Below are positions 51,342 through 61,503 of a DNA stretch of 64,000 bases, one piece after another. Both the position numbers and the translations under genes were made by a program. Source of the DNA: Mugil cephalus (lineage: Eukaryota; Chordata; Actinopteri; Mugiliformes; Mugilidae); the NCBI RefSeq assembly GCF_022458985.1, contig NC_061774.1, positions 15,524,197 to 15,588,196 of the forward strand, read 5' to 3'. Below the pieces are notes generated by a model. The model saw nothing but the letters and a program-made list of their open reading frames with translations, did not search any database and was not told where the DNA came from. Position 1 is the first letter of the stretch; the number at the start of each line of letters is the position of its first letter.

Positions 51342-53279
51342 AGAATTTCTGATTTCAGTTCTCTGGCATGTTTCTTAATCATATATACGTAGTATGACCA
51401 GTCAAAAGTTTGACTGAATTGAATGAGAAGGTGTGTCCAAAATACAAGAGATGTATGTTATATATGCACAGTTTTGTACTAATATTTAAGCCCCTTTAAT
51501 CTTCAGATCCTAAAATTAGGTGATTTGGCCCCTTCACAGAAATTGCACAAAGGAGGCTTTTGATTTGTTCAGCAGCCTGGGCCCAAACATACAGCCATGC
51601 ATCTTAAAGAAATGCCTTATTAATGCCCCGTTATCTTAGAATAGAATAGAATAGAATAGAATAGAATAGAATAGAATAGAATAGAATAGAATAGAAAAAC
51701 CTTTGTTTGTCCCACAATGGGGAAATTGCAGTTTGCAACAGCATGCGTAGGGGCAGAAAAGCAACAAGAAGAAAGAATGGACTGTGTAAAAGACAAATAA
51801 TAAGATAAAAAGTAGAACAGAATAAACAATATAGCCTACAAGTATTGGCATATATACAAAGGTAATGAATAGCAACAGAAAGTAATTGGGGTCAATGTGA
51901 CCCCATTGAATGTTTAACGTCTCTAAATACATAAGTAACATAATTATTGTTTGCTTCATATTTAATGACTTTTCTAAATTTAATCGGGGCACTGACACAG
52001 TCACTAGCGCCTACATAATGTATGACATTATTCTTGATAAGAGTTGCGATGATGTTTTCACACCAAATTTTATAGATAACAGCAATATGTACTTAGGATC
52101 GATATAAAGGCACTTAAACATGTCTCTATTCCAATTTAAGGTCAGTGAGATTTTATGGTGATCTGTATATTTCTCCAGAGTCCTGTAACAGGTTTTGTGG
52201 TTGTATATGTGGGGTGGGCTATTTAAAGAGCTGTTTAGGTAGCCAACAAGCTAATATAAAGTACATGACACATAAACTTGGGAAAATCTTTTAATTTTGA
52301 TGATTTTTTTTAGAGGTTTAAATTGCTGGGGTCCAATTGACACCAATGATTTAAAAAAGAAGGAAAGCATATGCCAAATACAAATATTGTTATTTTCCTA
52401 ACTGTGCTTTATATGAAAATAGTTGATGACATAGTTAAAAATCTTCTGACGCACAAACTTAAACACATCATCCGTGTTGTTTCCTGGGGTCTCTGGGAGT
52501 TTTGAGTCTTACAACACACTCCCTTGTCCAGGTGACCCACCCAAGACTTATTTCTAAATGGCATTCTTTTTCCTCCACTGCTAATCACTCAAAAGAATCA
52601 AGTGGCTAAGTTAAATATTTCTAAAAAGGAAACATATATTGGAAAGCACATTGTCTGGCCACCCCATGAGTGTGAGGTCGGTTTTCAGGATATTTCTCTC
52701 TTTCCTGACAGGAAAGCTGAATGCTGGGTCTTCTTTTCATTACCTGTTGAGCCATAATTGTATGGTAACTGTAAACTACGTCACAGCTAAGGGTTAATGC
52801 CGGCTCAGGTTTTGTAGTCTACAAAAGTCTATATTGTATGTTGTCCTGTTCAGTGTGGGTGGAGACGGCCTGGAAGCCGTGCTTGTGAAAGTCACGCCTA
52901 TGTTTTTTTGTTGGCTGTTTCCCATATAATGTTATGCTTATGTGACACATTAACCTTTAAGAAGATCTTTTTAGTTTGCCGGGGTCTTTTCTCTTTATTT
53001 ACAGTAGTACTTCCCTATGATAAGGTGAGATGTGGCTATGTGCCAGTTGTATGGTAGTGTTTGCTTTGGGTGGGTCGAGTTTGAATGGTGCTCAAACTAG
53101 TCCTAAACATTAAGCCGGTAAGCACAAGACCAGTTAACCATTAAAGCACATATTCCTGTTTGAATTATTTCCACAGAACTCAGCTGTTGTTATCATCTAT
53201 TCCATGGAACCGTTAGCCCTTATTTCAGTGCATCATAAATAAGCAATTAAGTAAATAAACAAAACCAATAAAAGATCAG
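51342..53279. other. Spacer downstream of GLOD5
   Basis: No gene seen. It contains the AATAG microsatellite and retroelement tail (51,637-51,850). The rest is AT-rich unique-looking sequence with short open frames only. Confidence 0.55.
51637..51850 (-). mobile_element. Retroelement end with (AATAG)n tail
   Basis: About twelve AATAG pentamers (51,637-51,696) adjoin AAAACCTTTGTTTGTCCCAC and AATGGGGAAATTGCAGTTTG. This is the same signature as at 8.8 kb and one seen widely in fish genomes at retroelement 3' ends. The body beyond about 51,850 is not recognisable. Strand and family are uncertain. Confidence 0.5.
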
Positions 53280-53284
53280 TAGGT

Positions 53285-53935
53285 CAGAACTGCCTTAATT
53301 CTTCGTGGCATACTTTTAACAAGGTGTTGGAAACATTCCTCAGAGACTTTGGTCCATATTGACATGACAGCATCACACAGTTGCTGCAGATTTGTCGGCT
53401 GCACATCTATGATGCCAATCTCCCGTTCCACCACGTCCCAAAGGTGCTCTATCTATTGGATTGAGATCTGGTGACTGCGGAGGCCACCGGAGTACAACTC
53501 ATTGTCATGTTCAAGAAACCAGTTTGAGATGATATGAGCTTTGACATTGTGCATTATCCTGCTGGAAGTAGCCGTCAGAAGATGGTCCACTGTGGTCATA
53601 AAGGGATGGACACGGTCAGCAACAATACTCAGGTTGGCTGTGGCATTTAAACCATGCTCAGTTTGGGGCCCAAAGTGTGCTGAGAAAATATCCCTCACAC
53701 CATTTCACAGCCACCACCAGCCTGAACCTTTGATACAAGGCAGGATGGATCCATGCTTTCATGTTGTTTATGCCAAATTCTGACCCTGACATCTGAATGT
53801 CGCAGCTGAAATCGAGACTCGTCAGACCAGGCAACATTTTTCAAATCTTCTATTGTCTAATTTTGGTGAGCCTGTGTGAACTTCAGTCTCAGTTTCCTGT
53901 TCTTAGCTGACAGGAGTGGCACCCAGAGTGGTTTT
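53285..53935 (-). pseudogene. Tc1-like transposase pseudogene
   Basis: Read on the minus strand, the segment encodes recognisable Tc1-like transposase pieces: a QNW.IEDLKNVAWSDES-type stretch near 53,850-53,790, MDPSCLVS-type sequence near 53,740, LSIVADRVHPFMTT near 53,610, WFLEHDNELYS near 53,500, then an NPIE-type motif and the SMPRR-type C-terminal end near 53,310. Frameshifts and small deletions (for example around 53,455, 53,560 and 53,720) break the frame, and the N-terminal DNA-binding part beyond about 53,935 is missing. It is a dead copy, and only short open frames survive. Confidence 0.8.
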
Positions 53936-54270
53936 CATGGAAAAATTCAACAAGTGAGGGTTGTTGAGAAGTTAGTAATGAATCAGACTCAGTGGTCACT
54001 TCTGTTGGTTTATTTGCAAATATTCTGGGCAGAAGGAGACACATACACAGAGTAAAACCCAGACAGTATGACACACCGAATGTGGGGTGACATCATGTTT
54101 TATAGTCCATACCAATATTTAAGTGGACTTCTTTAAACAAGATGACACCAAAAATAACATTCCTGTCAAATTCCTGTCATTAGACCCCAAGATGATGTAT
54201 TTTCTGGTTTATCTTAAACCGATGAGAGCTGCATTTAAATTGTGTTGACATGGACAATTAGACATTTATC

Positions 54271-54650
54271 TAACAAGACCCTTTAAACTCTACTTATGTC
54301 ACAGAACTGAAAGCAGTCACTCTCCATGGTGCAATGACTTGACTTGAAAATATTTGACAATAATAACACATTATTCAGATGAACAATAGTTCTCACTATT
54401 GTGCCTGAATAAAACTTTCTACTATTTCCTTGAGTGCACGTTTATCTTTTTAGTAGCGTAGTGAGTAGCCTAGTAAAAACTAGGTCAGTCATTTTGTAAA
54501 TGAGAACGGTGTTTCCATGTTATCTTATTGAACAGTTCACTGTAACAGAAGTTCCTGTTTAGTACTGCCAGCTACTGTTGCCAGCTTGGAACTGTTATTC
54601 TACAGTGCACCTACTGTGACCTACAACAACAGTTAAGTACTGTAAAAATA
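54271..54650. repeat. Duplicated segment, copy A
   Basis: Begins TAACAAGACCCTTTAAACTC and runs to TTAAGTACTGTAAAAATA. It aligns closely to 56,209-56,512. Copy A carries about 55 extra bases near 54,356-54,410 that copy B lacks. Near its right end is a hairpin GTACTGTAA-AAATA-TTACAGTAC. No coding potential. Confidence 0.8.
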
Positions 54651-54847
54651 TTACAGTACTGTGCTATAGTAAAATAAACATGACTGTATTATACTGTTAG
54701 GACTTTGGTCGCAATTAAACTGTTATTTTACAGTTTCTAGAGTATTCACCATTAACAACTTACCACTGTAAAACTTTAGAATACAATCTTCACAGTGATA
54801 TAAACAAATTATTTAAAAGTTTTACATTTAAAAATGAAAACCCCTGA

Positions 54848-54899
<52 letters not shown>

Positions 54900-56208
54900 G
54901 AAAGTAGCTACCACAGAAATGGCTCGGACAAGAGATGGCCTTACAACATAAGGCATTTATTAAAGCTGAACATTTTCAATATGTACAAAATCCATAAAAA
55001 CACCATTACTTCTCGAACTATGACAAGTGATGGCTAACATTACATTCATTAAACTTTGTATTTTCCTCTCCGGGTCAAAGTTGGCCAGGTCTAGTTTGAC
55101 TGTTTGCACAGTAAAGAATACAAATCGTTAGCTATTTCAACTTCATTTAACCTTACTGCTGTTCATTTTTTCCTTTCCTTTTTTTCCCTTCCTCCTTCCT
55201 CCTTTCAAACAAAGACCACAGGTGGGTTGAAGTCACTGCATCAAATGCTCAGCAGATAAGAAAACTAAGTAAAAGCTAACTTAGTAACAGACATTCCATT
55301 AACAACACATCAGCCACACTTGAAAGATGCATTAGGCTAAAACTGTGAGTTTGCATGTGCCTGACATGTGCAAATGTATTTCTGCAGGTTTTAGCACATG
55401 TTGCAAGTTATCATGTTTTAACTTCAGGCCTTCACAGCAAACGAATCTTTGAAATTACTCTCTCAAGAAAAACAAAACAAAAAAAACAAAACATTACATT
55501 AACTAACTTTTAGCGACTCTCATAAACCGTAAAATGGTCAAAAGGAACCTTGTAGCCCACCTTAATTAGATCTGACAACAAATCAACCGCCCAAGCTAAC
55601 GTATGCTAATTTAAGTACTTCAACAGAAAGCTAAACTTTTGTCCACATAGTTGCTAAATGAGGCTAATGCTGGCATGCGTATGCTAGCGTGCGGCACATA
55701 TTTTTGACCCAATCTTTTCGGCAAAAAACAGTCAATAAAATGTTAATCCAACACAAAATCACATTATATTAAGCTGACTTTTGCAAAATTATATTTACCT
55801 TCTTAAGAAAGACACTGGGACAGGATGGATGAGGGTGCGCTGCACAGTTTGGTGCTTCTTTGAAAACTAATTCTTTATCTTCTTGTTATTGTGTCCTCAA
55901 TCTCAAATAAAACACTGATGTGCAGGCCTATTTTTAATTCCATTTAATTTTTTATTTTGCTCAAAAGAAACTATTAAACGGACCGAAGATCAAGTCTGAT
56001 TTAAACAGAAAAAGAAAAAAAATATATTATATTACATATATCTTTCACTATAGGTTTTTCTGACGTGTTCTCTGCTTTTTCACCATGTTTCGATTTTATT
56101 TTCATATGAATTGACTTTCATTAATATTTACTTGACCTTTGCAATGTGCTACTAGATCTTGACATGTGAGCACCACCTTGACAGTGGGGCAATGTGCCAC
56201 CCATCAAA
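54651..56208. other. Spacer between the two duplicate copies
   Basis: AT-rich, with an (AAT)n run at 54.85 kb and no gene. A short stretch AATCCAACACAAAATCACAT at about 55,744 matches the sequence immediately following copy B (AATCCAACAGAAAATCACAT). This suggests copy B is a shortened version of a longer unit. Confidence 0.6.
54850..54897. repeat. (AAT)n microsatellite
   Basis: About 16 AAT/ATA units within the spacer. Confidence 0.9.
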
Positions 56209-56512
56209 AGTAACAAGACCCTTTAAACTCTACTTATATCACAGAGCTGAAAGCAGTCACTCCCCATGGTGTAATGACTTGACTTCAAATATTTCTTCTA
56301 CTATCTTCTCACATGCATGTTTATCTTTTAGTAGTGGTAAGAACTAGGTCAGTCATTTTGTAAATGAGAAAGGTGTTTCCTTGTTATCTTATTGAACAGT
56401 TCACTGTAACAGAAGTTCCTGTTTAGTACTGCCAGCTACAGTTGCCAGCTTGGAACTGTTATTCTACAGTGCACCTACTGTGACCTACAGCAACAGTTTA
56501 GTACTGTAAAAA
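56209..56512. repeat. Duplicated segment, copy B
   Basis: Same orientation as copy A about 1.94 kb upstream. The best-matching core (CATTTTGTAAATGAGAA through CTACTGTGACCTACA) differs at only a few positions. It lies just 3' of the ACOD1 polyadenylation site. Confidence 0.8.
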
Positions 56513-56694
56513 TAATCCAACAGAAAATCACATTAAATCTAAATACTTTCTGTAGTATTGTCTCTGATAAGTTGTGTTGATTTCATTTTTACATAATGTG
56601 TTTTAGTAGCACTTTGAGCACTCACAGGTATTATTGTGAAATTACTTTCTAAGAAAAAGGACGGTCACAAGCACATTTCTCACATCTTATTCCT

Positions 56695-56700
56695 TTTATT
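56695..56700 (-). terminator. ACOD1 polyadenylation signal (AATAAA on minus strand)
   Basis: TTTATT on the plus strand, about 170 bases downstream of the ACOD1 stop, predicts a short 3'UTR. Confidence 0.7.
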
Positions 56701-56866
56701 AAAATGAGAACAAACAGATAGAAATGGTACACATATGGAACAAAAATAGCTCTTATTTACAAGCATATAAGCCTAATCATAAAGCTTACTAACAATAGTT
56801 GTATCTCAATGTAGCCAGCACATTACACATTGGACGAGGATTTTTATATATATATATGCACAATGT

Positions 56867-59800
56867 TCATTGAAGGTTTGCGAGAAGGGCCCTGCAGTCT
56901 GCATGTCTTTCCAGCTCCTCCACCACTTCAATCAGCCGCTCCACCTTCTCAGAGGAGAGCACCACCTCTGCGTTGTTCCTGAACTTCTTCCTCAGGCTCT
57001 CGTTGGTCAGCGGGTTGCGCCAGTGACCGTAGAAGGTGTCACAGCGCCCGTTCAGAATGTCTCCCCCAACTAGTGTCACCTGGACCTCACCATACATTTT
57101 GTTGAAATTAGCCGGGTTGTCGCCAGGATGCTCCACACGAACGCGGCTCAGGAGGGCGTGCAGGTCGGGGCGGCTCATGGCAGCAGGGCTGAAGGACTGA
57201 ACGGTGACCTCACCATCCAGGAGAGCGCTGCAAGCATTGAACTGGAAGGAGTGGCGTGCCTCGTGCTCAGACTCAGGGAAAGGCCTGTTGATGTATTTAG
57301 ACTGGGGCACTCTGAGCAGGATTTCCTGCACTTGAGCAGGGGAGACGGTACCAGGACCAACTCCCACGAGAAGCTTATGGACCGAGGCTGCAGCATCTGC
57401 TACCCAGTGCATCCCCAGATGGGCGGGGAAGCGCTTGAAGCCCATGTCCTGCACCTCTAGCAGGAACATGTGGCCTTCATCGCTGGGTGATTCTAAAGCC
57501 TGCGGCACATAGTCTTCATAAAAAGCATTAAAGCCGGCCACCCCTGCGACAGCATCCAGGACCAGAGGACTGGCCTCTAGGCCCCTGGAGGCCAGCAGAG
57601 CAGCTTCCAGCCCCAAACGTGTAGCATTGCCTATGTGGAGGGGTTTAGACTGAGTGGCAGCATTAGCCATTGGCGCTCCTGCGAGAGAAGCAGCTATAGC
57701 CAAGGCATGACTGCTCTGGAACGAATCCAGGCACAAGAGTCGAGCACAGGCAGCGGCACTTCCCATAGTCCCCACCACGCTGGGAGGGTGAAACCTGAAG
57801 AGAAAGACATACAGAGAGACTTCAGCCAGGGATTTTGTAACTATTTCCTCGTTTAGATGCACTAAATTATTTTATTTATGATCGAGCCCCTGTGTAAAAA
57901 GATTTTTGATTCTCCACATTCAGAGACAGACAGTTTATTTTATGGGTGTTAAAGGAAATGAATTTCCAGACATTTGATAAACAAGCAAATAATGTGGTGG
58001 GTCATTTGACTGGGTGTAGACACATGCCAAATGAGTCCTCAGTGATATTCTGCTCCACCTGACTAACTGTGCAAACAGTACCCCCGGGCCCTCTGCTGTT
58101 CCTAAGATGAACATAATAACACACCTTTCACAGCTCATTGGCATAACTAAGAGACTGCACATTGCTACAGCTGCCTGTAAACCACACTGCAGAACTCAGC
58201 AGAGTCAAAAAGGGCTCTTTTTAAGTCATTATCCACGCTGAATACAAATACCTTCAACAAGGATCTGGCTTTATATCAGTGCTACGTTTGGCTGACCAAA
58301 TACAGCAGAAAACATACTATAAATCTGCTACTTGCCTATAAATTACAGTATCTTGATCCAAAATGGATGCTTTGAAGCACTCACCTCTTTGGGATGTTGT
58401 GGGCCTCATTTGAGAACCTCAGTAGTCGGCCCTGGATCTCAATGCCGACATTGAAGGCCAGCAAGAAGTCAAGGCCACTGGGTTTGTTGTTGGCTGGCAT
58501 CATATCACTGAGAGCTAGAACAGCGGGAAGGACGGCTCCGGAGGGGTGGGTGGCAGGGTGCCATGTGTCATCAAAGTCCATGGAGTGAGTCTGCCAAAAG
58601 AAGATTTGAAACATCAAGCCGTTGTACGTGATAGCACAGCATTTATCTTTCACCGATGGCAATTAGGCCACTGTTGATTAATTTCCTTGGTAGTAGCCAG
58701 AATGTAAACATGAGTTTGCTTTTCCTGAAAAAACCACAGTAGTCAATTATGATATTCACTCTATGACAGGTGTATTTTAACTGGAAGACCCTCCTAAATT
58801 ACAACATTAATAACAAGCTTCAACCACTGGAGGCAAATACAGAAATGAGTTCGACATCCTGATGAATTCTTTGGAAACTGAGACCAAGCCAAGGACCGAG
58901 CAAACACATGGAATCATGGAAATGTTCAGTTTCATCAAGCACCACCATTGTTTGCTGCACAGACTGTGCTAGCAGTTGGAATTAAAAATGTGTATGTCTT
59001 TTTTTGGTTGCCGTCATGGGTTAGCACGGCTGAGACTGTCTGGTGTTCTGGGGGCACTTACCGCCACTCCATTGACGAAAGCCGCCAGTGTCGGGGAGAG
59101 CCTGGTGTCCCTGCGTCCATACACAGAGCTGATGTCATCAGGAGCATACATGTGCTAGACGCAAGTAGGAAACAAAAACTGTCAGAAACATATTCTTAAA
59201 GCGGCATCTTCCAGTCCCAGTCATGAAACAGCGGTATTTAAGTAGCTGAACTGTTTCACTATGTAACAATGTATTTTAATAGGCTGTTTTCACTGAGTTC
59301 AGAGTACTGTTTATGTAAGATTAGCTTTAATCTGCATTTAAGCTTGCATTGTCTCCGACATGACGTTAACAAAAGCTGCATTGTATCAGATAAGATGTTA
59401 ACAAAAGCTTATATTCATTCCTTTCCCTTTGTCTCACCTGGCAGTGCTGCAAGGCCAATTCAAACACATCAGTTGTGCTTCCAATCAGGCCAACGCCGAT
59501 GCTGTCCAGCACCATCCTTTTACTGCGGTGGAGCACCAGAGAGGACAAATGCTGGGGCTTAATTTCACTGATGAATCTTCCAAAACTGGCTGTGACTCTG
59601 TCCTCAGATGTTAACGGCTTCAAGGCTGCGTTGAAGCAAGGGGGGGCAGTTAGTACAGTAGCAAGTCTGAAAAACTGAAATCATGCTCAAGACAAACAAA
59701 CAAAGAAAAAAAAAGGTTTTCTCAGAGTTTGGAAATAGCTGTCCACTTACCTTCCATTGCAGACATATGCAGTCCTCTGACAGTCCCCACTGGTCTAAGG

Positions 59801-60181
59801 GGTTTCTGCAGGACAAAGAACACAGAGTCTTTTCTTTAGTCTTCTTCTACTAATACAAATAACCTGCTGAGGGCACGTTTTATTACAGGCTGCTGACATG
59901 AAGCAATTTTCTTCGTGTCCTTTGAACACTGCCTTTACTCTAATGTTACTCAAAGAAAGAGCTATTGTGCTGAAGAGGTGACTCTGTAACAGGTGCGGTT
60001 TAGAGTGATAAATCTGTGCAACGTTTACCAAGATTTAAAATCTCCCCTGTACAATTTTAAATGTACACAGACAGTCTCAGGACAAAATTAATGTTGCTAA
60101 TTGCAGTCTATCCATTCATCCCCATTAATCAAACACAATTAGGAATATAAAAATAGGTTTTACCAATAGCACGGAGAACAT
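56867..60181 (-). CDS. acod1: ACOD1/IRG1, cis-aconitate decarboxylase; exons 60181-60164, 59805-59751, 59625-59438, 59154-59062, 58590-58385, 57794-56867
   Basis: Six coding exons join in phase to 495 residues (human 481). It belongs to the MmgE/PrpD superfamily and decarboxylates cis-aconitate from the TCA cycle to itaconate, an antibacterial and anti-inflammatory metabolite. Residues described as active-site in mammalian ACOD1 are all present, shifted by 30 in the N-terminal half: D123, T127 and H133 (in HSMDFDDTWHPATHPSG), H189 (KRFHPPSVVG) and K237 (NAATQSKPLH). The tyrosine of the YINRPFP block is Y354. Two tiny first exons encode MFSVLLKPLRPVGTVRGLHM, basic and free of acidic residues, which looks like a mitochondrial presequence. 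The minus-strand promoter has a TATA box at about 60,298-60,306 and a kappaB-like site upstream. It is divergent with the SatP-like gene. Zebrafish has both irg1 and irg1-like copies; which this corresponds to is not settled. Confidence 0.95.
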
Positions 60182-60269
60182 GACTTCAGGCTTGAGTTTT
60201 TGTCAAGGCAAACTTCTTTCTTCTTTTTCCTCGTTGCTGTGGATTTGCTGCCACTAGTGCTTGGACGAT

Positions 60270-60600
60270 GCTGATGCTTGTCTGAAGACAACACCTGCCT
60301 TATATAGTCCAGGGCTCATACAACTCCAACACCAACCCCGGAGAAGCAGGAAGGCTGGAAAATCCACAACAAAATCTTATCTTTCTAAGAGGAGAAATTC
60401 CCATGGAGGTCGTCATCATTATTGTCTAGTGGGAAGAGGAGGAGCAGGAAAAAAAAATCTCACCATATTGTGAGAGGTGTGTGTCAGTGATGTCATCTTT
60501 CAGCTTACTCTCAGTTTTGTGTGGGTAATTTTCATCTGCTCCTCCTACGCACAGGGAAGGGCTATTTATGACAAACTTTATACCCTGCTTCAACACAACT
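60270..60600. promoter_or_regulatory. Shared divergent promoter of ACOD1 and the SatP-like gene
   Basis: Minus-strand TATATAAGG at 60,298-60,306 predicts ACOD1 transcription from about 60,270. A plus-strand CTATTTATG at about 60,562-60,570 predicts a start near 60,595 for the transporter-like gene. Between them lie GGAGAAATTCCC (60,391-60,402; minus strand GGGAATTTCT matches the NF-kappaB consensus at 9 of 10 positions) and TGATGTCA (60,488-60,495; one mismatch from a CRE/ATF site). Function is inferred from motifs only. Confidence 0.5.
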
Positions 60601-60632
60601 CAGCAGATCACCTGTTGAAACATCTTCACCAG
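60595..60632 (+). other. Predicted 5' non-coding exon of the SatP-like gene
   Basis: The sequence ends CATCTTCACCAG at 60,632 with a strong donor GTAAGA. The matching acceptor is TGTGCAG ending at 61,465, or TGCAG ending at 61,485. The 5' boundary is estimated from the TATA-like element. Confidence 0.45.
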
Positions 60633-61465
60633 GTAAGACTTTATTTTCATTTTATTCTTTACTGCTTTTTCACTTACCTGGCTGCAGCACAACATTCTGG
60701 TGATGTGACACAGGTTTTTACTCTAATATGTAATATTTACAATATTTACACTTGTTGAAACATGCTCTGTGACAAAACAGAAACTATACAAGTTCATAAC
60801 ATATCATGATAATACAGCTTAGAAATACAGTTACTGCTTAGAAAATAATCAAAATACACACCTGCTTTGGAGTGACTGCATATTAATCTGTTAGTTAAGG
60901 ATACACTGCGCCTTTATGTCAGCCTACGGAAGACTGGGCAGGGCTGGCAACTCTCAGGTTTCTGTGTTCACTGAGATAAGACAGAAATGAGCCAGAGAGA
61001 AGAGAGCTTCAGTTTGACTCTAACTTGAGTACAGTTTTTGTGACATGGAATTGAATTTGTTGGATTGTTATCTCTGTCAGTCTCTTATTGTTATTATTAT
61101 TATTAATTATTACAATTATTATTATAAGTCTATGTCATGTTATGTTTAAGAGCATTGTCATTTGTTGTTGTCAGCCTCTTTATGCAAGTCTTCACAGCTA
61201 GTAGACACTGTAGATTGTTCTCTGTGTGATTGACTTAAAATAATGAAGTTGTTTTTTCAAACTATGCTCTCCCTATATAGGACTTTTATTGTGTATTACA
61301 TTCATATTTAACATCACAACAGTACCAATGCATTATTGTTGCAGTAGATAGGTAAAAATATTCAATATTCAATTATTTAAAATTATATCTGAATCTGGAC
61401 TTGCACTTTTGACTGTTTGTGTATATATAATAATTCATGGTGGGTTTCCTGTGTCATTTGTGCAG
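60633..61465 (+). other. Predicted 5'UTR intron of the SatP-like gene
   Basis: About 0.83 kb, AT-rich with ATT-type runs near 61,085-61,125. No ORF of note. Confidence 0.45.
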
Positions 61466-61503
61466 TTGTTTTGATAGGCCTGCAGATTGAAAACAAAGAC
61501 ACC

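Noticed and set aside
53453-53783. Short ORFs on both strands at 53.4-53.8 kb as possible host genes
   Set aside because: The minus-strand one is a surviving piece of the Tc1-like transposase pseudogene, and the plus-strand one is its shadow.
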